The notes under the pieces: model-generated
Seen by the model: only the letters and a program-made list of their open reading frames with translations
Told to the model about the DNA's origin: nothing
The model's database searches: none
Shown here: piece by piece, positions 8,308 through 18,409 of the stretch
Layout: the number at the start of each line of letters is the position of its first letter
Numbering within the stretch: the stretch's first letter is position 1
NCBI RefSeq assembly: GCF_001548095.1
Contig: NZ_AP014815.1
Coordinates: 3,781,656-3,845,655 of the forward strand
DNA length: 64,000 nucleotides
Direction of reading: 5' to 3'
Source of the DNA: Geminocystis sp. NIES-3708
Lineage (GTDB): Bacteria; Cyanobacteriota; Cyanobacteriia; Cyanobacteriales; Cyanobacteriaceae
Translations under genes and position numbers: made by a program

Positions 8308-11300
8308 TTATTGTAAGTCTTTAGGAGTGAAATCTGCCATGATTTTCAAAATAACTTCATAATTGTAATTATTTAACGGTATTTGTAATTTATGATACAA
8401 GTTTTGATTTTCAATTTTTATTTCTTCTATCAATTGTTTCATAAGATAATGATCTAAGTTTAAAATAGCAGAGTGCATTTTTTCTAACCAACTTGGATTA
8501 ATAATTTTTCTTTCATTGTCAAATATATTTTCTTGGATAAAGTCTTCTTTTTCCATCACTAATTTATAGGTTATATCCAGTTGTTTTGTTATTTCTAAAA
8601 GTAAACTGTTTTCTTTAATAGGTTTGTTTAAAAAGCCATTACCTAAATTAAGAATTTTTGATGTATTTTCTGTAAAAGTATCTGCGGTAATAAATATAAT
8701 TTTTGGATAAGATTCTCCTTTTTCTTTGCTCATTTTCTTAATTACTGTTGCTGCTTCAATACCGTTCATTATTGACATTTTTAAGTCTAATAAAATTAAG
8801 TGTGGCTCAAAAGATTTATATTTTTGTATTGCTTCTAATCCATTTATTGCTTCTTCAAGAGTAAAATTTATTGGTAGTAATAACTCTTTCATTAGTTGTC
8901 TATTAGATTCATCATCATCAACAATTAAAATTCGATAAGGTGGATTATTATCATGAACTATCATTCTTTTTTGTTCAGGAATTTGACACATTAATTGATT
9001 ATTAGAAATACTCATAATTGGAATTATCACTGTAAATTTACTTCCCTCATTTATTTTTGATTCCACATTAATACTACCACCTAATAAATTAAGATAACTT
9101 TTAGTAATTGCTAAACCTAAACCACTACCTACTTGACTTTCTGCTCCTGATTTTGTTTGAACAAAAGGTTCAAATATAGATAATATTTCTTCGTCATTAA
9201 TTCCTTTACCACTATCTTTTATTTTAATTTTTATTATTTCTATATCATTATATTTTTCATAATCAAAATTACAAATGACTTCACCTTTGTCTGTATATTT
9301 AATAGCATTACTAACTAAATTTATAATAATTTGTCTTATTTTTAGGTGATCACTATATATTAAATCAGGGATATTAGAAGCTATTTGAAAATTAAATTGT
9401 AAATGTTTTTCTTGAGCTTTTATACTAAATAAAGAATAAATTTCTTTTAAATTATTAATCAAATTAAATTCATTGTTATGAATAATCATTGAGCCATTTT
9501 CAATTTTACTAATATCTAAAATATCATTAATTAAATTTAATAAATATTCTCCACTATTATTAATAATATTTAATTTATTAATTTGTTCAGAAGTAAGATT
9601 TTTTCCACGAGTTAATAATTGACTAAAACCTAAAATAGCATTTAATGGAGAGCGTAATTCATGACTCATATTAGCGAGAAAAACACTCTTGGCTTGATTA
9701 GCATTTTCTGCTTTTTCTTTAGCTAAATTTAATAAGTATTCTTGTTCTTTTTTTACGGTAATATCTCGCATAGATACGACATATGCAGGTTTACCTTCCC
9801 ATTGAGAAATAATACTATCTATTTCGACAATTTTTCGTTGAGAAGTTTGAAATAATTCTAATTCTGTATGGGTAGTAAAAGGAAGACCAAAATTATAACC
9901 AATTAATTGAGAAAGAGATTTTTCTAATAATTTTTCAGCCGCAGAATTAGCAAAAGAAATTTCTCCACACTGATTAATAATTAATAAACCATCATGAATA
10001 TTATTAATAATAGTTTTTAATTGTTCTTGGTGTTGGTTAATTGTTTCTTCACGCTTTTTTTGTTCAGAAATATCCAAAGCAATACCAATTATTTGTTCTA
10101 ATAAATTTTCTTTATTTTTAATTCCTTTTCCTGAAATTAAAAACCATTTATCATATTCTTTGATATAGTACTCAAAAATAAATTTATCAAATTTTTCTGC
10201 TAATTGACGAATTTTTAAGTGTAGTAAATAACGCTCATTATTATCATTAATTTCACCTAAAGCATCCTTAATAGATAATTGCCAACATTCATAATACCAA
10301 AGATTATTAATAATTTTTCCAATTCCTTTAATTATTCCTGTTTTAATGTTAATTTCCCAGCAAATAATATTGGCCGCTTCGATAGCAATTTTAAGACGTT
10401 CTTCACTATCTCTCAAGGCTTTTTCTATATTTTTTTGTAAGGTAAAATCTCGGATAATAGTTAATATTTTTTTTGTATCTGTAGCAATAACTCTAGCTTC
10501 ATAAAAATTAATTTTGCCATCTTTTTCTAATTGATATTCTAAAGATTGTATTTCTCCAGAAACTAAAGCATTTTTATAAATGCTTATAAATTTTTCAGCT
10601 AAAGAAAATTCAAAAATATCATAAAGATTTTTTCCTAACAATTCTTCTGAAGAAAAATCAATAGAAAATTCTTTACTTAATTTATAATCAGTAAAAATAC
10701 CATTTTGATCCGCAAAAATCATTAAATCTGGGATAGCTTCTAATAATGCCTGATTAGTTGCTTCACTTTTTAATAATTCTTCTTCTTTTATTTTTCTATC
10801 GGTAATATCTGTAAGAATACCATTCCAAATAATTTCATTATAAGATTCAAAATAGGGTGTGGAAGCGGCTGCAATCCATTTAACTTTACCTGTAGGAGTT
10901 TGGATACGAAATTCTGATAAAAAAGGTTGAAAATTATCAATAGATTTTTGTAAAGATTGATTAAATAATAAAGTATCTTCTGGTAATATTAAATCCCACA
11001 TAATTTGACAATTATTGATGACTTCTATTCTCTCAATTTCATATAATTGCTCAATTCCTTCACTCATAAAAATAAAGTTATTTTCTCCATTTTTATTTAA
11101 TTTATACTGAAATACTGCTCCTGGAATACTATCAGTAATTTGTCTTAATTTTAGTTCATTTTTTTTTAATTTATTTTCAATTTTTTTCTGATTAGTAATA
11201 TCAATAAAAGAAATTACTGCATAAAACTCATAAGGTTTTTCAGATAGTTGTAATGGTTTACTATTAATAGAAATCCAAATCAAATTATTTTCTTGATTTT

Positions 11301-11976
11301 TAATACCCATTACTACATTTTCAAAAGATTTTCCTTCTGTTAAAGTTAAATAAGACGGATGTTTTTGGGGAGGAAAATCATGACCAAATTCATCTATTGC
11401 TATCCAATTATAATGATCATAACTCATACCAATTAATTGAGTTAAAGGTAAACCTAAAATTTTTTCACAACTAGGATTTGCAGCTATGATAATTCCTTGA
11501 GAATTCATCACAACAATTGCTTCTGACATGACATTAATAACGGCACGATAACGAGCTTCACTATGTCGTAATTCTATTTCCGCTCGTTTTTTATCAGTAA
11601 TATCTTCCATATAGGCATAATATCCCCTAACAATGCCTTGAGTGTCAAAATCTGGAACTAAAGTACTAGAAACAAAACGGCTTTGTTGAGGATAAGGATA
11701 CTCCGCCTCATAAACTACTTTTTCCCCTTGTAAAACTTTGTTAATATTGGGTAAGGCTTTTTCATAGGCTTTTTTTCCAATAACCTCCCGTAAATATTTA
11801 CCCTTAATATCTGTTAACGTTAACCCAAACCATTCCTCATAAGTGTGATTAACAAAACGATATTGTTGTTGAGAATCTATGTAAGAGACACAAATAGGCA
11901 AAGCATTAATTAATCTTAACAATTGTTCTTGATCTAAAGATCTGCGCTCTTGGATATTTTTTTGAAGATTAATCAT
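8308..11976 (-). CDS. Multi-PAS hybrid sensor histidine kinase
   Basis: 1222 residues, soluble. Six consecutive PAS-type domains are visible, roughly at 18-135, 140-265, 273-395, 405-515, 525-640 and 650-760; several end in the usual D-I-T/S-x-x-K/R junction (MEDITDKKRA, FIDITNQKK, ILTDITDRK, ALDISEQKK). HisKA has H-box ANMSHELRSPLNAILGFS, HATPase_c shows NLVSNAIKYTDKGE, DSGKGI and GSGLGLAITK, and a receiver (~1032-1155) carries ILIVDDDESNRQ and LILLDLKMSIMNG. The last ~60 residues could be a degenerate Hpt-like helical tail, but no HxxKG motif is seen. The ligands sensed are unknown. It lies upstream of the REC-HK gene on the same strand and is divergent from the small ORF at 12091. Confidence 0.93.
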   Translation of the reverse strand: MINLQKNIQERRSLDQEQLLRLINALPICVSYIDSQQQYRFVNHTYEEWFGLTLTDIKGKYLREVIGKKAYEKALPNINKVLQGEKVVYEAEYPYPQQSRFVSSTLVPDFDTQGIVRGYYAYMEDITDKKRAEIELRHSEARYRAVINVMSEAIVVMNSQGIIIAANPSCEKILGLPLTQLIGMSYDHYNWIAIDEFGHDFPPQKHPSYLTLTEGKSFENVVMGIKNQENNLIWISINSKPLQLSEKPYEFYAVISFIDITNQKKIENKLKKNELKLRQITDSIPGAVFQYKLNKNGENNFIFMSEGIEQLYEIERIEVINNCQIMWDLILPEDTLLFNQSLQKSIDNFQPFLSEFRIQTPTGKVKWIAAASTPYFESYNEIIWNGILTDITDRKIKEEELLKSEATNQALLEAIPDLMIFADQNGIFTDYKLSKEFSIDFSSEELLGKNLYDIFEFSLAEKFISIYKNALVSGEIQSLEYQLEKDGKINFYEARVIATDTKKILTIIRDFTLQKNIEKALRDSEERLKIAIEAANIICWEINIKTGIIKGIGKIINNLWYYECWQLSIKDALGEINDNNERYLLHLKIRQLAEKFDKFIFEYYIKEYDKWFLISGKGIKNKENLLEQIIGIALDISEQKKREETINQHQEQLKTIINNIHDGLLIINQCGEISFANSAAEKLLEKSLSQLIGYNFGLPFTTHTELELFQTSQRKIVEIDSIISQWEGKPAYVVSMRDITVKKEQEYLLNLAKEKAENANQAKSVFLANMSHELRSPLNAILGFSQLLTRGKNLTSEQINKLNIINNSGEYLLNLINDILDISKIENGSMIIHNNEFNLINNLKEIYSLFSIKAQEKHLQFNFQIASNIPDLIYSDHLKIRQIIINLVSNAIKYTDKGEVICNFDYEKYNDIEIIKIKIKDSGKGINDEEILSIFEPFVQTKSGAESQVGSGLGLAITKSYLNLLGGSINVESKINEGSKFTVIIPIMSISNNQLMCQIPEQKRMIVHDNNPPYRILIVDDDESNRQLMKELLLPINFTLEEAINGLEAIQKYKSFEPHLILLDLKMSIMNGIEAATVIKKMSKEKGESYPKIIFITADTFTENTSKILNLGNGFLNKPIKENSLLLEITKQLDITYKLVMEKEDFIQENIFDNERKIINPSWLEKMHSAILNLDHYLMKQLIEEIKIENQNLYHKLQIPLNNYNYEVILKIMADFTPKDLQ

Positions 11977-12025
11977 AGTAATCAGGGAAGGAAAGATTTA
12001 TCCTGATTCTATCTGATATAATTTT

Positions 12026-12039
12026 GTAGGTTGACCTAC
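12026..12039. promoter_or_regulatory. Dyad GTAGGT-TG-ACCTAC between divergent genes
   Basis: Perfect 6-bp inverted arms around a 2-nt centre, in the 114-nt gap between the multi-PAS kinase (start 11976, minus) and the small conserved gene (start 12091, plus). Position and symmetry suit an operator for a dimeric regulator acting on one or both promoters. No known motif is recognised. Confidence 0.35.
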
Positions 12040-12090
12040 TTATGCAAAAATAATTAAGAGAGATTAAATTTATTGTAAGGATAATTTTTC

Positions 12091-12348
12091 ATGGCGAGAA
12101 AACCCGACGAATATATCGTACATATACTCATTAGTAATGGTCATCGAGAAGAGGTTCGTTTTACGACAATTCAGGAATTTCAAAAATGGTACAGTGGGGA
12201 GTTAGTACCAAAAGCTGATTCTAAAGATTTTGTTAATGTTCCCATAAAAAACATACAAGGAGAGTACATGGTAGTACGTCCTGCTAGTATTGTTTGTTTA
12301 AGAGTTGAACCAGTATTTTTTGGTAGTGTAGATAGAGATTCAATTTAA
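12091..12348 (+). CDS. Small conserved protein of unknown function
   Basis: 85 residues, starting MARKPDEYIVHILISNG, with no signal peptide or membrane segment. The composition and the well-formed alternation of beta-like (EYIVHILIS, VRFTTI, VCLRVEPVFFG) and helical stretches suggest a compact folded domain. AAGGA lies ~10 nt before the ATG. It is transcribed away from the kinase gene. I do not recognise the family. Confidence 0.7.
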   Translation: MARKPDEYIVHILISNGHREEVRFTTIQEFQKWYSGELVPKADSKDFVNVPIKNIQGEYMVVRPASIVCLRVEPVFFGSVDRDSI

Positions 12349-12507
12349 TTTAATCTAAAGTTGAGACAATTATTTAAAAAATTTCATCCTTTAACATAAA
12401 GGCAGATTTATTCAAATAAATGCTTTAATCTAATTTAAATAGAATAAAAGTATCCTACAAAAATTAACTGTAGATTGTCAACTCTTAATGATTTCAATGT
12501 TAAAAAC

Positions 12508-12750
12508 TTAGCATAAATGCTTTTGCAAATCTATTCCCGCTTCTATTGCCATTGCATTCAAACTTTTTTTATCTAGAGTTTTTAAGGCTTTAGTAGAAAG
12601 TCTCAATCTAACAAAAGATTTACCTTCTGCCCACCAAATTTTTTTGTCTTGTAAGTTAGCGTGTTGTAACTTTTTGGTACGACGGTGAGAGTGAGAAACT
12701 GCAAAACCGTTATTTGCTCTTTTTCCAGTTAATTGGCATACACGAGCCAT
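12508..12750 (-). CDS. rpmB: 50S ribosomal protein L28
   Basis: 80 residues, the usual bacterial length. The start [27 protein letters not shown] is the family hallmark (two-residue variations on G-K-x-x-x-x-G-x-x-x-S-H-x-x-x-x-T-x-R), followed by [14 protein letters not shown]. It is a structural component of the large subunit. It is transcribed alone on the minus strand, preceded by the sequence AGGAGATAAT close to the start codon. Confidence 0.97.
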   Translation of the reverse strand: MARVCQLTGKRANNGFAVSHSHRRTKKLQHANLQDKKIWWAEGKSFVRLRLSTKALKTLDKKSLNAMAIEAGIDLQKHLC

Positions 12751-13013
12751 AATAATTATCTCCTAATTTATTTAATAAATATTTAATTTACTCAGCAATT
12801 TTCCATTCTACTAGGATTTAGTTATTATCGGCAAGGTAGTTTTTATTTGAGTTTTTTAAGTCAAAGCAGAAAATCTGCTAAGTGCCACAGAAGAAAATGA
12901 GTGAAAACAAAACTAGAAATGGAAAACGAGGAAAGAAATATAATAATAATTAAATTTTTTGATGGCAGTTATCATTATTAACTGTGAAGTTCAATTATTT
13001 AGATAAATACTAT

Positions 13014-14228
13014 TCAATTTTTACTAATTGTGAAATTAATTTGTTTTTTAGTAAAAGGTAAATCGTTATTAATTGCTCTTATTTCTTCTGTGGTAGCCAT
13101 ATTAATTTCATCAATATAATGATTGAGAATACTGTTCATTCTAGGATTATAAAAACGGTGCATACTATAATTAGAAGTAGCGGGAAAACCTCGACGACGT
13201 TTGTGTGATCCTCCAGCACCAGGATCATACATTTTAATGCCTTGATTTATAGCCCATTCAATCGGTTTATAATAACAAGTCTCAAAATGTAAACAGTCAA
13301 ATTCGGCTAAACTTCCCCAATATCTACCATATAAATTTTCTCCTTTATAAATACAAAAAGACATTCCTACAGGGGTATGATCATCATTTTCTCGATAGGC
13401 AGTTACTAACATTAATCTATGTTTATAATTGGGATAAAGTTGTTCAAAAAATTGTTTTTTAAGATATTTACTCCCCCAATAAAATTTATCACAAGTATTG
13501 CTATAAAACTTATAAATATAAGAATATAAATAATGAGGAATTTCATCACTTACTAAATTTTTTGTGATTAATCCTGCTTTTTCAACAGCTTTTCTTTCTC
13601 GTTTAATATTTTTTCTTTGATTAGAATTAAATATTTGTAAATAATCATCAAAACTGGAAAAGTCATGATCACTCCAAATATAACCATGGTGCATCCAAGC
13701 TGTAAAACCAAATTGAGAAATTATAGATTGCCATTGAGGATCAATAAACAAAAAGTTACAACCTGAAATTTTGTTTTTAAGACAAAAATTATCGATAGCA
13801 TTAACCATCATTTCCGTTATTTTTAACTCGTTTTCTTCCTCCATAATCAAAAAACGATAACCCACCGCAGGAGTAAAAGGAGTCATACCCAATAATTTAG
13901 GATAATACTCAATATTTAAACGATAAGCTAAATCTGCCCATTGATGATCAAAGACAAATTCGCCGTAACTATGACCTTTTATATATAGTGGTGCGGCGGC
14001 AACTAAATTATGTTCATGCCAAACCGTTAGATGACATGGTTGCCAACCTGTGCGAAAGTTAACACTACCAGAAGTCTCAAGATTATGTAACCATTCCCAC
14101 TCTAAAAAAGGAGTTGAAAGAGGTAAAGCCATCGCATCCCATGCTGATTGAGGAATTTCGGAGATTTTTTCATGCCAACGAAGAGTATAAGGAGAATCTT
14201 TTTTTTTGCCGAAAAGTTGATCAATCAT
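13014..14228 (-). CDS. COG3146 (DUF482) GNAT-fold acyltransferase-like protein
   Basis: 404 residues, matching the usual ~380-400. Conserved blocks include FLEWEWLHNLETSG near the N-terminus, LYIKGHSYGEFVFDHQWADL and LLGMTPFTPAVGYRFL. In the second half come SNQRKNIKRERKAVEKAGL, LYGRYWGS, HFETCYYKPIEWAI and DPGAGGSHKRRRGF. The family has two GNAT/FemAB-like halves and is annotated as peptidoglycan biosynthesis/recognition, but its substrate is not established. No signal peptide is present, so it is cytosolic. It lies between clpB and rpmB on the same strand with long gaps, probably as an independent unit. Confidence 0.88.
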   Translation of the reverse strand: MIDQLFGKKKDSPYTLRWHEKISEIPQSAWDAMALPLSTPFLEWEWLHNLETSGSVNFRTGWQPCHLTVWHEHNLVAAAPLYIKGHSYGEFVFDHQWADLAYRLNIEYYPKLLGMTPFTPAVGYRFLIMEEENELKITEMMVNAIDNFCLKNKISGCNFLFIDPQWQSIISQFGFTAWMHHGYIWSDHDFSSFDDYLQIFNSNQRKNIKRERKAVEKAGLITKNLVSDEIPHYLYSYIYKFYSNTCDKFYWGSKYLKKQFFEQLYPNYKHRLMLVTAYRENDDHTPVGMSFCIYKGENLYGRYWGSLAEFDCLHFETCYYKPIEWAINQGIKMYDPGAGGSHKRRRGFPATSNYSMHRFYNPRMNSILNHYIDEINMATTEEIRAINNDLPFTKKQINFTISKN

Positions 14229-14452
14229 AACCCCAATCTATCTTAATGATTAAATTACAGGTTATTATAACGTGAGAAAATAAGATAATAAACTTGACTT
14301 TTTTAAGTTTGTCTATTAAGTTTTAGTGTACTGATAAAAAATAGTTTTCCCAAGTTTGTTATCAGTACTTAAAGTTTGCTGACAAAAATAATGTACAAGT
14401 CTATTCCAGTATCTTCTCTTAGCCAAGAATAGTTAGGAATGTAAAATCAAGG

Positions 14453-17050
14453 TTACGCACTTTTCAGGCTCAATCTTTCGTCTTCTACATCTACAAAAAT
14501 TATGTCTCCGTCTTTAAACTCCCCTCTTAAAATAGCCTTGGCGATCGCAGTTTCCAAGTAGCGTTGTATAGAACGTTTCAAAGGTCTTGCACCATAGACA
14601 GGATCATAACCAACTTCAGCAAGGAAATCGAGGGCTGTATCAGACATTTTTAAGGTCATTTTCTGCTCGTTTAAGCGTGATTCTAACCGTTGAACTTGGA
14701 TTTTGACGATATTTCTCAATTCTGATTTTTCAAGGCTATGGAAGATAATTATTTCATCAATACGGTTCAAAAATTCAGGACGGAAGTTACCTCGCATTGC
14801 TTCCATTACCCGACTACGCATTTCTTCATACTTAGAGTTATCCCCAGCTAAATCAAGGATATACTGCGAACCAATATTACTGGTCATGATAATGATAGTA
14901 TTAGTAAAATCAACAGTACGCCCTTGAGAATCCGTTAAACGTCCATCATCCAAAATCTGCAACATGACGTTAAACACATCAGGATGAGCTTTTTCGATTT
15001 CGTCAAATAATACCACAGAATAAGGTCTTCGGCGGATAGCTTCGGTAAGTTGTCCTCCTTCTTCGTAACCAACGTATCCCGGAGGTGCACCCATTAAACG
15101 AGAAACGGTATGTTTTTCCATGTACTCTGACATATCTATACGGACGATCGCATCTTCCGTGTCAAAGAGAATACCAGCTAAGGCTTTAGCAAGTTCTGTT
15201 TTACCTACACCTGTCGGACCTAAAAAGATAAAACTGGCGGTAGGACGATTAGGATCGGCTAAACCTGCGCGAGATCGCTGAATTGCATCAGAAACAGCTA
15301 TAACTGCCTCATTTTGCCCGATGACTCGCTCATGGAGTTGATCCTCAAGGTGTAATAATTTTGCTTTTTCAGATTCTACTAATTTACTAATAGGAATACC
15401 ACTCCATTTAGAGATAATTTCAGCAATATCTGACTCTTCAACTTCTTCTCTTAAAAGAGATTTTCCACTGGTTTGTTTTTCTGCTAATAAACTCTCTTTT
15501 TCTTTAATTTGTCGCTGAATATCCGTTAATTTTCCATATTTTAATTCGGCGGCTTTATTATAATCATAATCTCGTTCAGCTTGTTGAATTTCAACGTTAA
15601 TTTTTTCTAAAGATTCTCGTAAACTACGAATTTGATCAATTACCTCTTTTTCTCCTTGCCATTGGGCATTGAAAGATGATTGTTGCTCTTTTAAATTGGC
15701 TAATTCTTGCTCTAATTTTTCTCGTCTTTCAACAGATGCTTGATCTTCTTCTTTTTTTAAAGATAAACGCTCCATTTCTAATTGTAAAATTTTACGATCA
15801 ACTTCATCTAATTCTTCTGGTTTTGAAGTTATTTCCATTTTTAATTTAGCGGCAGATTCATCCACTAAATCAATAGCTTTATCTGGTAAAAATCGATCAC
15901 TAATATAACGATTAGAAAGCATCGCCGCCGCAACCAAAGCAGTATCAGCAATTTTTACCCCGTGATGAACTTCATAACGCTCTTTTAAACCACGCAAAAT
16001 TGAGATAGTATCGATTACATTAGGTTCACCTACGAAAACCGATTGAAAACGTCTTTCTAAAGCCGCATCCTTCTCGATATACTTGCGGTATTCATCAAGG
16101 GTTGTTGCCCCAATACAACGCAATTCACCCCTTGCTAACATGGGTTTTAAGAGGTTTCCTGCGTCCATTGCTCCTTGAGTCGCTCCTGCCCCTACAACTG
16201 TATGAATTTCATCGATGAAAAGGACAATATTCCCTTGAGATTCTGTGACTTCCTTCAATACAGCTTTGAGTCTTTCTTCAAATTCTCCTCGATATTTTGC
16301 ACCAGCGATTAAACTGCCCATATCTAAAGCAATGAGGGTACGATCAAGTAATGATTCAGGTACATCTCGGTTTATAATACGTTGAGCCAATCCTTCTACA
16401 ATAGCTGTTTTACCAACACCCGGTTCACCGATTAAGACGGGATTATTTTTTGTGCGACGGGAAAGAATTTGAATAGTACGCCGTACTTCATCATCTCTAC
16501 CAATAACTGGATCTAGTTTACCAAGCCTTGCTAATTCCGTTAAATCTCGTCCATATTTCGTTAAAGATTCGTATTTACCTTCAGGATTTTGATCACTCAC
16601 TTTTTGACTTCCTCTAATATCTTTAATAATAGTTTTTAATTTAGTTTCATCTAAGTTAAATTCTTGCAATAATTTTTTGCCAAAACGTTCATCTTGTGCA
16701 TAGCCTAAGATAATATGTTCAATGGAAATAAAATCATCATCAAATTCTTTTTTATACTTATCAGCTCTGTCTAAAAGAGTATCTAAACTTTTACCCAAAT
16801 ACACAGATTCAGTTATATTCTTTATTTTAGCTTGACGGTTAATAAATTCATCTATTTTTTCTCTTAAACGAGGGACATTTACATTCGCTTTATTAAAAAT
16901 ATTGACGGCTAATCCTTCTTGTTCTAATAGAGATTTTAATAGGTGTTCACTCTCAATTTGTTGATGTTGATTTTGTTTAGCAATATCGGGGGTTTTAACG
17001 ATTGCTTCCCATGCTTTTTCTGTGAATTGTTGCGGATTTGTTGGTTGCAT
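14453..17050 (-). CDS. clpB: ATP-dependent disaggregase ClpB
   Basis: 865 residues, full length. The Clp N-terminal domain covers ~1-145. NBD1 has Walker A GEPGVGKT at 208-215 and Walker B LFIDEIHT, and the coiled M-domain spans about 400-530. NBD2 has Walker A GPTGVGKT near 608 and sensor-2 GARPLKR close to the end. ClpB threads aggregated proteins through a hexameric pore and refolds them with DnaK/DnaJ/GrpE; dnaJ lies at 54.6 kb in this window. The sequence closely follows the cyanobacterial MQPTNP...FTEKAWEA type. The upstream region is very AT-rich with 7-bp-periodic repeats, and I see no CIRCE (TTAGCACTC-N9-GAGTGCTAA) element. Confidence 0.98.
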   Translation of the reverse strand: MQPTNPQQFTEKAWEAIVKTPDIAKQNQHQQIESEHLLKSLLEQEGLAVNIFNKANVNVPRLREKIDEFINRQAKIKNITESVYLGKSLDTLLDRADKYKKEFDDDFISIEHIILGYAQDERFGKKLLQEFNLDETKLKTIIKDIRGSQKVSDQNPEGKYESLTKYGRDLTELARLGKLDPVIGRDDEVRRTIQILSRRTKNNPVLIGEPGVGKTAIVEGLAQRIINRDVPESLLDRTLIALDMGSLIAGAKYRGEFEERLKAVLKEVTESQGNIVLFIDEIHTVVGAGATQGAMDAGNLLKPMLARGELRCIGATTLDEYRKYIEKDAALERRFQSVFVGEPNVIDTISILRGLKERYEVHHGVKIADTALVAAAMLSNRYISDRFLPDKAIDLVDESAAKLKMEITSKPEELDEVDRKILQLEMERLSLKKEEDQASVERREKLEQELANLKEQQSSFNAQWQGEKEVIDQIRSLRESLEKINVEIQQAERDYDYNKAAELKYGKLTDIQRQIKEKESLLAEKQTSGKSLLREEVEESDIAEIISKWSGIPISKLVESEKAKLLHLEDQLHERVIGQNEAVIAVSDAIQRSRAGLADPNRPTASFIFLGPTGVGKTELAKALAGILFDTEDAIVRIDMSEYMEKHTVSRLMGAPPGYVGYEEGGQLTEAIRRRPYSVVLFDEIEKAHPDVFNVMLQILDDGRLTDSQGRTVDFTNTIIIMTSNIGSQYILDLAGDNSKYEEMRSRVMEAMRGNFRPEFLNRIDEIIIFHSLEKSELRNIVKIQVQRLESRLNEQKMTLKMSDTALDFLAEVGYDPVYGARPLKRSIQRYLETAIAKAILRGEFKDGDIIFVDVEDERLSLKSA

Positions 17051-17066
17051 TTGTTTTTAGATAATT

Positions 17067-17115
17067 CATGTAAATAATAAATAATAATAGTGAATAAATA
17101 ATAAATAGTAATTGA
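17067..17115. repeat. 7-bp-periodic AT-rich repeat upstream of clpB
   Basis: Variants of ATAAATA/AATAATA recur every 7 nt directly upstream of the clpB start (minus strand). This is one of about ten loci in the window with the same period; see the finding on heptad repeats. Confidence 0.45.
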
Positions 17116-17301
17116 TGAAAATAGATAATTTTTATGATTATTAAAAGGTAATAAAATAAAATATTAATCTACTAAAATTTTGTTTATTATCAATTAAGAA
17201 TTAATTATCACTCAATTTATTATATAGTTTTAATATTTCTGATTAAAGGGGGAATACCCTACTCACAAATTCGTAATTACCAAAAAAATCAGTTCTTAAA
17301 A

Positions 17302-17487
17302 CTAAGAAAAATTAAACTCTAAGATGACATCATTATAATCTAAATCTCCTCCTTGCAAAATATCCTCGAAGGCAAATAAGTTACTGCTTAATCGTGTCAT
17401 ATGATTAATTTCATCAGAATTTACTGTGCCAAAAGAGAATAAAGCAACAAAATCTGACCAATCATTGCAAGAATTATTTATCAGTAA
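17302..17487 (-). pseudogene. 3' remnant of a DUF4114-like calcium-binding protein
   Basis: An open minus-strand stretch of ~61 codons has no start and is preceded in frame by TAA (17488-17490). It encodes ...SSNLFAFEDILQGGDLDYND followed by VILEFNFS and a stop. The FEDxxxGGDxDYNDV pattern is the hallmark C-terminus of DUF4114 domains in secreted, often very large cyanobacterial proteins. Everything upstream is missing, and a decayed transposase abuts it 11 nt away, so the parent gene was probably cut by that insertion. Confidence 0.6.
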
Positions 17488-17498
17488 TTAGACAAAAA

Positions 17499-18273
17499 TT
17501 AACTCCAAATAAAACCCAAACTGCCTTTATGTAAACTAAATACTTCAATATTCTCTTTTAACTATTCAAAAAATCCAAAAATCTGTACGAAACGCTTCTA
17601 ACGCTTCGGCAAAAGTGTTCAAGGGTTTATTTCTCATCTATCGAATTAAGCCTTGCCTTTTGCCAAACGATGCCATTGAATGAAAGTAGGGGCATCGAAA
17701 CACCAAAATAAAATGTTTAATAAGACTTCTTTCATTTTTGACTTGGTATTGTCATAAACTCAACAACCTATTAATTTCTTGGTCTATAAGTTTATACTAT
17801 CAAATTTTCACAGACTTTTTCTCGAGTTTTATTAGTCATTAAATAATCAATATCTGCGGATTTTTCAAAACTTTCCGTATTGATAAGGATAGGGAAAGTT
17901 TTTACTCTTAATAATACTGATAATTGAATATTTATTATTGCTAACTAAAGAGTTTTTTCTCTATTTTAGAGAACTTTATTTGATTAATTCTAAAAATCTA
18001 TTTTTAGTAATTATTTAGAGATATTTTCAATTTTTTTCTTTTAATTTTACAATGTTCTGAATCATCAATAATTAAAGAGAAATATAGACTTATTTTAGTT
18101 TGAATATAAGTGGATTCTTTTAAAAAATGGTGTAATTTATGATAAATAATATCAACATTATTACTGGTAATTTGACGAATATTTTTTCTTTGAAAATATC
18201 CTAATAAACCACCTAAATAATTTCTCAATTCTTGTTTTTGTGCTTTGATTTTTAATACATGAATTTTTGACAT
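17499..18273 (-). mobile_element. Decayed IS701-like (DDE_5) transposase
   Basis: Read from 18273 downward, fragments in several frames form one transposase in order. First comes an N-terminal piece (open at 18273-18004) with YLGGLLGYFQRKNIRQIT, KLHHFLKEST and the first catalytic Asp in LIIDDSEH. After a large internal loss (second Asp region absent) comes TFPILINTESFEKSADIDYL-MTNKTREKVCENLIV, then a stop, then YRPRN with two stops where the Trp-x-Glu of RNWVE should be. The next pieces are ILFWCFDAPTFIQWHRLAKG (frameshifted), NKPLNTFAEALEAFRT and finally ENIEVFSLHKGSLGFIWS-stop at 17499-17501. The block order matches cyanobacterial DDE_5/IS701-type transposases. At least three frame breaks and several stops make it non-functional. 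I could not define terminal inverted repeats. Confidence 0.75.
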
Positions 18274-18409
18274 TAAGGATGAAAACCTTTAGTTCTTTAG
18301 CCTTACTTAGAACTAAAGTATTAAGAAACATGTGATTTTTTTGATTTTGACCTAACAATACAATGTTATAATACGGGAATTATCAGCCAATTTTTTCATA
18401 TTTTTTTTG

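Noticed and set aside
12865-12879. Hairpin AGCAGA-AAA-TCTGCT upstream of rpmB as a terminator
   Set aside because: It is a short 6-bp stem without a following T-run on the minus strand, and lies more than 100 nt from either flanking coding end.
17051-17300. CIRCE element upstream of clpB
   Set aside because: No TTAGCACTC-N9-GAGTGCTAA inverted repeat; the sequence is AT-rich heptad repeat.
18161-18358. 65-codon minus-strand frame overlapping the transposase N-terminal piece
   Set aside because: It covers the same DNA as the frame with the recognisable transposase motifs and has no family resemblance of its own.
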